DNA from: Stenotrophomonas sp. UBA7346
GTDB lineage: Bacteria; Pseudomonadota; Gammaproteobacteria; Xanthomonadales; Xanthomonadaceae
NCBI GenBank assembly: GCA_002471015.1
Contig: DKPB01000060.1
Location: 13,852-77,851 of the forward strand
Reading direction: 5' to 3'
Length of the DNA stretch: 64,000 nt
The position numbers and the translations under genes were made by a program. Position 1 is the first letter of the stretch; each line of letters starts with the position of its first letter. Below are positions 26,506 to 34,160 of the stretch, piece after piece. The notes beneath the pieces were generated by a model. That model saw only the letters and a program-made list of their open reading frames with translations, was not told the DNA's origin and searched no databases.

Positions 26506-27209
26506 CAGCTGGTCACCATGAGGTTGGGAAGGCACAGCTGGAACAGATGGCTGCTGCCATCGTCACGTTCCAGCGCCAGCTGCTGCGCAGCCGGGTGCAA
26601 CGGAGCGTTGGAAAAATCCTGCTGCATGTAGGGCAGGCACTGCTGCTGCGTCTTCAGCGTGAACACATAGCCCGGCGCCAGACTCATTGCCCCGGCCTCG
26701 GCCTCCGCCGCGTCATAGGCAGCCCCACCCTTCTGTGCCGGGGTGAAGAAGGCCGCGCTGCCGGCCAGCGGTTCGCGCTCATTGGCGTTCCAGCTGACAC
26801 TGTCGGCATCGGTGCAGGCTTTTGCGGGGTAGCGGTAAAGGCCCTGCGCGTCGACCAGCACCAGGCCACTGCAGCTGAAGCTGCTGCTGGCCAGGTCCGG
26901 CCGGTAGCGCCATACCACGGCCTTGCCGGATTCGCGCACCACCAGCTTGGTGGACATCGCATCGGCCGGCGCCACCCCGAAACCGGCGTTCTGCAGATCC
27001 ATCTGCGCGGCCAGCAGTGCCGCCGACACCTGACCGTCGCGCAAGGCCGAGCGCGAGGCATTGGCCGACACTTCGATCATGGTCTTGTACAGCACCATCA
27101 TCGCGGCAATGGTGACCAGTGATATCAACACGCCGACCAGCATGCTGATCAGGCTCTGGCCTGACTGCCGCTGCGGGAACGCGGGCACTGTACGGGCCAT
27201 GGCGATCAT
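26505..27209 (-). CDS. PilW-like minor pseudopilin
   Basis: The 234-residue protein has the leader MIAMARTVPAFPQRQSG, then QSLISMLVGVLISLVTIAAMMVLY. The cleavage glycine is kept, but mature position 1 is Gln and position 5 is Ser instead of the usual Phe and Glu. The rest follows PilW order: a helix (RSALRDGQVSAALLAAQMDLQNAGFG) and a beta-rich C-terminal domain with several cysteines. It overlaps the upstream PilV-like gene by 4 bp (ATGA) and the giant pseudopilin by one base. Confidence 0.82.
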   Translation of the reverse strand: MIAMARTVPAFPQRQSGQSLISMLVGVLISLVTIAAMMVLYKTMIEVSANASRSALRDGQVSAALLAAQMDLQNAGFGVAPADAMSTKLVVRESGKAVVWRYRPDLASSSFSCSGLVLVDAQGLYRYPAKACTDADSVSWNANEREPLAGSAAFFTPAQKGGAAYDAAEAEAGAMSLAPGYVFTLKTQQQCLPYMQQDFSNAPLHPAAQQLALERDDGSSHLFQLCLPNLMVTS

Positions 27210-27625
27210 TGCCGCGTCGACAACAGCAGATCGGGGTCGCCCTCGGCAGCGCCCTTGCTGCCCAGCGCGCTGGCCGCCACGGTCAGGTCCACCCGCTGCG
27301 GCACATCCACCGCGCGGCTGACGCCGGCCATGGCAACGGTCGCCGAGGCCGCCTCACAGGCAATGGCCGCTTCAGCATTGCCGCCGCCCGGCAGGGCTAT
27401 CTGCACCGCACTGCGGCTGCACAGGCCCACGCCTTCGCGCTGCAGGGCAGCGCGCAGGTTCTCCACCACCAGGTTCTCCACCTTGGCGTCGCGCTGGCTG
27501 TTCATCACCCGTGCCGCCACATGCACCAGGCCACCGCCGATCAGGCTGGTGATAAGTACCGCGAACAAGGCCTCCAGCAGCACGTCGCCGCGCTGCTGCC
27601 CAGGCCGATCAAAGCAGGTCGACAT
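27206..27625 (-). CDS. PilV-like minor pseudopilin
   Basis: The 139-residue protein has the leader MSTCFDRPGQQRG, then DVLLEALFAVLITSLIGGG. The cleavage Gly and Glu5 are present; position 1 is Asp. The short globular part has NLRAALQREGVGLCSRSAVQIAL and a C-terminal DLTVAASAL. The ATG at 27625 lies 17 bp inside the preceding gene, with AGGAG 7 nt upstream. A longer frame to 27724 would lie wholly in that gene. Confidence 0.82.
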   Translation of the reverse strand: MSTCFDRPGQQRGDVLLEALFAVLITSLIGGGLVHVAARVMNSQRDAKVENLVVENLRAALQREGVGLCSRSAVQIALPGGGNAEAAIACEAASATVAMAGVSRAVDVPQRVDLTVAASALGSKGAAEGDPDLLLSTRQ

Positions 27626-28105
27626 ACAGCGGCTCCTGATCGTTGAGACCAATGGCGATGCGTCCATGAATGGCTGCGGTGCTGCAACCCGTCGCAGCGG
27701 GCAGGCGCTGGCCGCGGTTGCCAAAGGCGACGCAATCGAGGTGGCTGCCCGAATCCATCAGCGCCTGGGCGTCGGAGAAATCCTCGGTATTGGTCAGCCG
27801 CAGCGCGGCACCGTTTGGCAGTTGCCCCTGCCAATACACCTCGTCGGCCTCACCCCAGGTCACCTGCAGGGCGCCCTGGTTGGACTGCAGCCGTGCCGCC
27901 GGGGCGGGCCCCGCCACCTGGCCCGGGTTGCGCAGGGCCAGCGCACGGGTCTGCGACACGGCCTCCCACATCAGGTTGCGGGCCTGCATCTGCCGGTTGC
28001 TGTCTATCCATTGCCGCGCGAAGGGCGTGCCCACGGCTGCCAGTACCGCCATCACCGCCACGGTCACCATCAATTCGACCAGCGTGAAACCGCCGCCGCG
28101 CCGCC

Positions 28106-28109
<4 letters not shown>
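27609..28109 (-). CDS. FimT/GspH-like minor pseudopilin
   Basis: The 166-residue protein has the leader MRRRGGG, then FTLVELMVTVAVMAVLAAVGTP: a standard prepilin site with Glu5. A GspH/FimT-type domain follows (NLMWEAVSQTRALALRNPGQV, then a beta-rich end with CVAFGNRGQRLPAATGC). FimT-like proteins start minor-pilin operons and may bind DNA in some species; that is not shown here. It overlaps the first gene of the operon by 4 bp. Confidence 0.85.
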
Positions 28110-28513
<404 letters not shown>

Positions 28514-28587
28514 CCTAGACCCCCCTGTAGAGCCGGTTGAAGCCTGCATCCGTCGTCCTGCGGCGCCTTGTCAGGTTTTTCGCCAAT

Positions 28588-28612
28588 TTCACCTAAGTGA
28601 AGTTCTTGTGAA
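28588..28612. promoter_or_regulatory. Palindrome in the divergent pilin/cutA intergenic region
   Basis: TTCAC and GTGAA arms around CTAA lie about 80 bp upstream of the pilin operon and 110 bp upstream of cutA. It could be an operator for either gene. No regulator in the window is an obvious match. Confidence 0.35.
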
Positions 28613-28703
28613 AAACGTGACCTGGCGCAATATACAATTGATGACAACGATGTCAACACTTCCAACTGAAAGTTGCCGTATCCGCTTCTGCGACAATGCC
28701 CGG

Positions 28704-29027
28704 ATGGACGTAAAACTGGTCTTCTGCACCTGCCCCGACGAACAAACCGCGCAGGCGCTGGCCCTGCACCTGGTGGAGCAGCGGCTGGCCGCCTGTGTGA
28801 ACTTGTTGCCCCCCATGCGGTCTGTGTACCGCTGGCAGGGCCGGATCGAGCAGGCGCAGGAAGTGCAACTGCTGATCAAGACCTGTGGTGACCGGCTGCA
28901 GGCGCTGAGCGCCGCCATCACCGCCCAACACCCTTACGAAGTACCTGAGATCCTTGCGATCTCGGCCAGTGACGGCCTGCCGCCGTACCTGGATTGGATC
29001 CGGGCGCAGACCCGGGAGGAAACCTAG
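28704..29027 (+). CDS. cutA: CutA1-family divalent cation tolerance protein
   Basis: The 107-residue small trimeric protein begins VKLVFCTCPDEQTAQALA. The conserved VEQRLAACVNLLP, YRWQGRIEQAQEVQLLIKT and HPYEVPEILAI segments follow. The family is linked to copper tolerance in E. coli, but its biochemical role is unsettled. It is directly followed, after 4 bp, by dsbD, the same gene order as in many gammaproteobacteria. The ATG at 28704 matches the family N terminus; upstream in-frame codons in A/T-rich DNA are ignored. Confidence 0.93.
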   Translation: MDVKLVFCTCPDEQTAQALALHLVEQRLAACVNLLPPMRSVYRWQGRIEQAQEVQLLIKTCGDRLQALSAAITAQHPYEVPEILAISASDGLPPYLDWIRAQTREET

Positions 29028-29031
29028 ATAG

Positions 29032-31380
29032 ATGATGCTGCTGCGACGTTTTGCCGCCCTTTGCCTGCTCAGCCTGACCGCCCTGCCGGCCCTGGCCGTC
29101 TCCGAGAAAGACCTGCTGCCGGTTGACCAGGCCTTCGCCTTGACCGCCAAGGCCAACAGCCGCGACCGCATCGAACTGCAGTGGGACATCGCCCCGGGTT
29201 ATTACCTCTACCACCACCGCACCAGCGTCAAGGCCGGGCCGGGCTTCACCGCCGAGGCCCTGCAGATGCCACAGGGCGAAAAGAAGCACGACGAATTCTT
29301 CGGCGATGTGGAGACCTACCACCGCCAGCTGCGTGCCATCCTGCCCGGTCGCGCCGCCCCCGGCAGTGACAGCGTGACCCTTGAGGTGCGCTACCAAGGC
29401 TGTGCCGATGCCGGCGTGTGCTATCCGCCGCAGAAGCGCAATATCGAGGTCACCCTGCCGGGCGCCGCCCCGGCGGCAACCGCTGCCGCCCCTGCCGCCC
29501 CCCTGTTCAACCCGCTGGCGGCGGCCAATGGTGGCGGTCTCAAGCTGCCGGGCACCGAGACCGCAGCCGTGCAGGGCCTGCCGCTCCCCTCGGAAAAGGC
29601 CTTCGGCTTTGAAGCCATCGTCGACACCGGCAACCGCCTGTTGCTGCGCTTCTCGCCGGCGCCGGGCTACTACCTGTACCGCGACCGCACCTCGCTGGCA
29701 CTGGAAGGCGCCAATGGCGTGCGCACCGGCCGCCCGCAATGGCCAGCCGGCAAGTCCCACCGCGATGAGCATTTCGGCAATGTGGTGGTGTACTTCGACC
29801 AGGTCGACGTGCCGTTGCCGTTGCGCCGCGACCACCCGCGTGCCACCCCGGCCACGCTGGTGGTCACCTTCCAGGGCTGCCAGACCGACGGTATCTGCTA
29901 CCCGCCGATGACCCGCCGGGTACGGCTGTCGCTGCCGGCCGGCGAGGTCTCGGTCAAGGAAGAGGCCACGGTCGCGCCGCTGGTCATCCCGCCGCTGCCC
30001 AGCGGCAAGAAGGGGGAGCCGGCACCGTTGCCGCTGATCGACCCGGCCAATCCACCGGCACCGCAGCCGCTGGTGGTGCGCCCGGCGGCCGAGGCCGCCA
30101 GCCTTGCCGAAGCCGCTCCCGACGCCTCTGCAGACAACAGCAAGCGCAGCCAGCCACCCGGCGACAGCGAGCAGGCCGGCGCGCTGTGGTGGATCCTGCT
30201 GCTGGCATTGGCCGGCGGTCTGGTACTGAACCTGATGCCGTGCGTGCTGCCGGTGCTGTCGCTGAAGGTGCTGGGCCTGGCCCAGAGCGGCGAAAGCCGT
30301 GCGCACGCGCGCAGCCACGCACTCTGGTACACCGCCGGGGTGGTGCTGGCCTTTGCCGCCATTGGTGCACTGGTATTGGCCCTGCGCGCTGCCGGCCAGG
30401 CCGCAGGCTGGGGCTTCCAGCTGCAGCACCCCTGGTTCATCGCGGCGCTGGTGTACCTGATGTTCCTGGTCGGCTTGAGCCTGTCGGGGGTGTTCACCCT
30501 GGGCGGCAGCGCCGGCAAGCTGGGCCAGTCGCTGGCCAACCGCAGTGGCCCGGCCGGTGATTTCTTCACCGGCGTGCTGGCTTGCGTGGTCGCCAGCCCC
30601 TGTATCGCCCCGTTCATGGGCCCCGCCCTGGCCTACGCCTTCACCGCCCCGCCGGTATTGGCGATGCTGGTGTTCCTGGCATTGGGCCTGGGCCTGGCGC
30701 TGCCCTTCCTGCTGATCGGTTTCGTCCCAACCCTTGCCCGCCGCCTGCCCAAGCCTGGCGCCTGGATGGAAACCTTCAAGCAGGTCATGGCCTACCCGAT
30801 GTACCTCACCGCCATCTGGCTGCTGTGGGTGCTGGGCAAGCAGCGTGGCATCGATGCGATGGCGCTGATGCTGATCGGCATGACCGTGCTGGGCCTGGGT
30901 TTGTGGTGGTTCGAACGCAGCCGCTGGCACAGCCGCAAGGTCGGCATGGTGCTGGGCGCGGTGCTGGCGGTGCTGGCGCTGATCCCGATCTGGAGCGTGA
31001 CCCGGATGGCGCCGCCGCAGACCCAGGCCGCACACGCCGGCACCGTGGCCTACTCGCCGGAAATGCTGGACCGCCTGCGTGCCGACAACCGCGTGGTGTT
31101 CGTCAACATGACCGCCGACTGGTGCGTCACCTGCAAGGCCAACGAGCGCAACGTGCTGGACCGTGATGCCTTCCGCGACACGCTCAAGCGCGTGGATGCG
31201 GTGTACATGCATGGCGACTGGACCAATGTGGACCCACAGATCAGCGCCTTCCTCGACCAGCACAAGGCGGTAGGCGTGCCGCTGTACGTGGTTTACGGGC
31301 CCGGGGCCCCGCCGCGCGTGCTGCCCACCGTGCTGACCCAGTCGATCGCCGAAGACGCGCTGCTGCGCGCGGCACGCTGA
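29032..31380 (+). CDS. dsbD: Thiol:disulfide interchange protein DsbD with duplicated N-terminal domain
   Basis: The 782-residue inner-membrane protein carries electrons from cytoplasmic thioredoxin to periplasmic partners. A signal peptide (to about residue 22) is followed by two DsbD-alpha domains in tandem. One has cysteines C124/C130 (QGCADAGVCYPP) and the other C283/C289 (QGCQTDGICYPP). A Pro/Ala linker leads to eight or so membrane segments at about 380-620 with the redox cysteines in NLMPCVLPV and VASPCIAPF. A periplasmic thioredoxin domain ends the protein, with CVTC at about 698-701. E. coli DsbD is about 565 residues with a single alpha domain, so the second is extra. The next gene overlaps it by one base (TGATG). 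Confidence 0.93.
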   Translation: MMLLRRFAALCLLSLTALPALAVSEKDLLPVDQAFALTAKANSRDRIELQWDIAPGYYLYHHRTSVKAGPGFTAEALQMPQGEKKHDEFFGDVETYHRQLRAILPGRAAPGSDSVTLEVRYQGCADAGVCYPPQKRNIEVTLPGAAPAATAAAPAAPLFNPLAAANGGGLKLPGTETAAVQGLPLPSEKAFGFEAIVDTGNRLLLRFSPAPGYYLYRDRTSLALEGANGVRTGRPQWPAGKSHRDEHFGNVVVYFDQVDVPLPLRRDHPRATPATLVVTFQGCQTDGICYPPMTRRVRLSLPAGEVSVKEEATVAPLVIPPLPSGKKGEPAPLPLIDPANPPAPQPLVVRPAAEAASLAEAAPDASADNSKRSQPPGDSEQAGALWWILLLALAGGLVLNLMPCVLPVLSLKVLGLAQSGESRAHARSHALWYTAGVVLAFAAIGALVLALRAAGQAAGWGFQLQHPWFIAALVYLMFLVGLSLSGVFTLGGSAGKLGQSLANRSGPAGDFFTGVLACVVASPCIAPFMGPALAYAFTAPPVLAMLVFLALGLGLALPFLLIGFVPTLARRLPKPGAWMETFKQVMAYPMYLTAIWLLWVLGKQRGIDAMALMLIGMTVLGLGLWWFERSRWHSRKVGMVLGAVLAVLALIPIWSVTRMAPPQTQAAHAGTVAYSPEMLDRLRADNRVVFVNMTADWCVTCKANERNVLDRDAFRDTLKRVDAVYMHGDWTNVDPQISAFLDQHKAVGVPLYVVYGPGAPPRVLPTVLTQSIAEDALLRAAR

Positions 31381-31970
31381 TGCGGCGGGCATTGTGGTGG
31401 GTGGTGGGCATTGCCGCAGCGGCCGGGCTGTCCGCCGGCGCTTGGCTGACCCGGCCCGCCACCACGCCACTGCCCTCGATGAGCACGCCGTCCACGCCAT
31501 TGCAGTCGGCCACACCGGTACAGAGCGTGCAGGTCGGCGAGTTGGTGCCGTCCTTCACCCTGCCCGACCTGGATGGCATGCCGGTGAAGTTCCCGGACCA
31601 GTTCAAGGGCAAGCCGCTGTTGATCAATGTGTGGGCCAGCTGGTGTGCGCCCTGCATCGAGGAGATGCCCGAGTTGGCGCGCTTTGCTGCGCGTCATGCG
31701 GACACTGGACCGCAGGTGGTGGGCTTGGCGTTGGACACGCCGGAAGCGGTGCTGGATTTCCTTGGCAACGTGCCGGTGTATTACCCGATCGTGATCGAGA
31801 CACCGGGGCCGCAGGATGCCAGCGTCAAACTGGGCAATTCGCGGGGCCTGCTGCCCTACAGCGTGTTGATCGATGCGCAGGGGCGCGTGCTCGCGCAGAA
31901 GCTGGGGCCGTTCAAGGCGGGTGAGATTGATGCGTGGGTTGCAGGTGTGGAGCCTTCTGCTACGCAGTGA
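31380..31970 (+). CDS. TlpA/ResA-like periplasmic thioredoxin
   Basis: The 196-residue protein has an N-terminal membrane anchor or signal (ALWWVVGIAAAAGLSAGAWL) and a Ser/Thr/Pro linker. An AhpC/TSA-type thioredoxin domain follows, with active site WASWCAPC near residue 85 and the cis-proline region LLPYSVLID. Proteins of this group reduce periplasmic disulfides, for example during cytochrome c maturation, and draw electrons from DsbD. Its start shares one base with the dsbD stop, so the two are cotranscribed and probably act together. Confidence 0.88.
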   Translation: MRRALWWVVGIAAAAGLSAGAWLTRPATTPLPSMSTPSTPLQSATPVQSVQVGELVPSFTLPDLDGMPVKFPDQFKGKPLLINVWASWCAPCIEEMPELARFAARHADTGPQVVGLALDTPEAVLDFLGNVPVYYPIVIETPGPQDASVKLGNSRGLLPYSVLIDAQGRVLAQKLGPFKAGEIDAWVAGVEPSATQ

Positions 31971-32478
31971 ACCTGCCCGCCCTGAACTGATGGCTGCGGT
32001 TTGATTTGGCAGCCAGGTTCAGCGCAGCACACCCGGGGTGTTGTCCGCGCCAAGAGCCAGTAGCTCCCCTCATCCGCCCCTTCGGGGCACCTTCTCCCGC
32101 TTGCGGGAGAAGGGAATGCACTCCGCTCGTGGTCAGCTGCAACTGACGCATTTCCAGCTCGGCTTTGCTCTGCATTGTTTTGTTTTGCTCACGCTCTGCT
32201 TTACATCCCTTCTCCCGCCTGCGGGGTTAAGAACAGTCGCTTACGAGCCATAGACTCGTGACTGTTCGTACGCCCCGCGTGCTACGCGGGGCCGGGGCGC
32301 GGAGCGAGGTGCCCCGAAGGGGCGGATGAGGGAAAGCCTTGCTTTGAGCTTTTGCCTTTGAGCTTTTGACCTTGCGCTTCTGCCTCTGGCTTCTGCTTGC
32401 TCCTGGCTTCTACAAAGTGCTTCGCACCTCACCCTCTTCCCAACCCCTCTCCCGGAGGGAAAGGGGCTCAAACTCAGA
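31971..32478. repeat. Intergenic palindromic-repeat region
   Basis: This 508-bp stretch has no gene. It holds CCTTCTCCCGC/GCGGGAGAAGG hairpins (near 32090 and 32205) and CCGCCCCTTCGGGGC-type repeats in both directions (near 32070 and 32320). A long interrupted palindrome has arms AACAGTC...ACGAG (32232-32247) and CTCGTGACTGTT (32255-32266). A low-complexity CTTTTGCCTTTGAG tract lies near 32345. A hairpin of CCCCTCTCCC and GGGAAAGGGG (32444-32465) just past the symporter stop could end the xyloglucan operon. Confidence 0.7.
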
Positions 32479-34041
32479 TCACCAGAACGCCGCGTACAGC
32501 GCCACCAGGATCGCGATCACCGCGACCGCACCAAGGTTGAACACACCGCCCGTGCGGTAATCCACGTCGCGGGTGTTGATGATGTCCTTCTGCGGCGCCG
32601 CCGGGGTCAGCAGCGACACACCTACCGCCAACGCCAAGGCCAGCAGGAACACCAGGCCAACACGATCAATGAACGGCAATGCCGGCCACGCCAGCTTCAG
32701 CGCGATCGACAATACGAACGAACCAATCGCCGCCGACAAGGCGCCGGCCTCGTTGGCACGCTTCCAGAACAAACCCAGCATGAAGATCACCACGATGCCC
32801 GGGGTGAAGAAACCGGTGTATTCCTGGATGTACTGGAAGGCCTGGTCAAAGCTGCCCAGCAGCGGCTTGGCAGTGAGAATACCCAGCACCACCGCCACCA
32901 CCGCCGCGATGCGGCCAACCCGCACCAGCTTGGCCTGGTCGGCGTCAGGGTTGCGCTTGGCATAGAAGTCCAGGGTGAAGATGGTCGCCACCGAATTGAT
33001 CTTGGACGCCAGCGAGGCCACGATTGCCGCCACCAAGGCAGCAAACACCAGGCCGAGCACGCCGGTCGGCAGCATCCGCATCATGGTCGGATAGGCCTGG
33101 TCCGGCTTGTCCAGGTTCGGTGCCAGCATCACCGCGGCGATGCCCGGCAACACCACGATCACTGGCATCAGCAGTTTGAGGAAGGCGGCAAACAGCACGC
33201 CCTTCTGCGCCTCGCCGATGCTCTTGGCCGCCAACGCACGCTGGATGATGTACTGGTTGAAGCCCCAGTAACTGATGTTCATGATCCACAGGCCACCCAG
33301 CAGCACGCTCAGGCCCGGCAGGTCCTTGTAGAACGGGTTGTCCTTGCTGAGGATCATCTCGAAGTGGCCCGGCTGCGCCTGCCACAGTTTGTTGAAGCCA
33401 GCGATGATGCCGGCACCATCGCCGAGCTGGTTCAAGGTCAGCCCGGCCACGAACAGGCCGCCCAGCACCAGCAGGGTGACCTGCACGATGTCGGTCAATG
33501 CCACCGCCTTGAGCCCGCCATACAGCTGGTACAACAGCGCGAACACGCCGATCAGCACCACCGCGGTCATCTGGTCGATGCCGGTCACCTGGTTCACCGC
33601 CACCGCGCCCAGCCACAGGATCGAGGTGACGTTGACGAATACGTACAGGCCCAGCCAGAACACCGCCATCACCGTGCGGATGCGGGTGCCATAACGCTGC
33701 TCCAGGAACTGCGGCATGGTGTAGATGCCGTTGCGCAGGAACACCGGCAGGAACCACTTGCCGACGATCAACAAGGTCAGCGCCGCCATCCACTCATACG
33801 ACGCCACTGCAAGACCAATCGCATAGCCCGAACCGGACATGCCGATGATCTGCTCGGCGGAAATATTGGCGGCAATCAACGATGCACCAATCGCCCACCA
33901 TGGCAGTGATTTACTGGCCAGGAAGTAATCCTTGGCGTCCTTGCTATGCCCTGCCTTTTCCCGTGATACCCACTGCGCCAGCACGAAAATGCCGGCCAGA
34001 TAGATCAGGACGATCGCAATATCCAGCGTACCCAAACCCAT
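32479..34041 (-). CDS. SSS-family sodium/sugar symporter (SglT-like)
   Basis: The 520-residue inner-membrane symporter has about 14 membrane helices and a LeuT fold. The N-terminal LDIAIVLIYLAGIFVLAQWVS, NISAEQIIGMSGSGYAIGLA, and the mid-protein YWGFNQYIIQRALAAKS are typical of the SglT sodium/galactose-glucose group. GGGAG precedes the ATG. It is the last gene of the xyloglucan operon, 119 bp past the GH3 gene and separated from it by a strong hairpin. It probably brings glucose, galactose or xylose from the periplasm into the cell. The exact sugar is not known. Confidence 0.88.
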   Translation of the reverse strand: MGLGTLDIAIVLIYLAGIFVLAQWVSREKAGHSKDAKDYFLASKSLPWWAIGASLIAANISAEQIIGMSGSGYAIGLAVASYEWMAALTLLIVGKWFLPVFLRNGIYTMPQFLEQRYGTRIRTVMAVFWLGLYVFVNVTSILWLGAVAVNQVTGIDQMTAVVLIGVFALLYQLYGGLKAVALTDIVQVTLLVLGGLFVAGLTLNQLGDGAGIIAGFNKLWQAQPGHFEMILSKDNPFYKDLPGLSVLLGGLWIMNISYWGFNQYIIQRALAAKSIGEAQKGVLFAAFLKLLMPVIVVLPGIAAVMLAPNLDKPDQAYPTMMRMLPTGVLGLVFAALVAAIVASLASKINSVATIFTLDFYAKRNPDADQAKLVRVGRIAAVVAVVLGILTAKPLLGSFDQAFQYIQEYTGFFTPGIVVIFMLGLFWKRANEAGALSAAIGSFVLSIALKLAWPALPFIDRVGLVFLLALALAVGVSLLTPAAPQKDIINTRDVDYRTGGVFNLGAVAVIAILVALYAAFW

Positions 34042-34124
34042 GTTGCCACTCCCTGTTGTGCACCGACCGGGCCGTCATCCCTGCGCCCTTTCGCTACCGA
34101 CCCTCACGGGCCAAATCATCAGGT

Positions 34125-34150
34125 GCGCCGGTACCCTCCCGTACCGGCGC
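34125..34150. terminator. Perfect hairpin between GH3 and symporter genes
   Basis: GCGCCGGTAC (34125-34134) and GTACCGGCGC (34141-34150) form a 10-bp stem, 10 bp past the GH3 stop. Without a T run it may act as a partial stop or RNA-stability element that lowers symporter expression relative to the rest of the operon. Confidence 0.6.
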
Positions 34151-34160
34151 TTTCGCCGTT

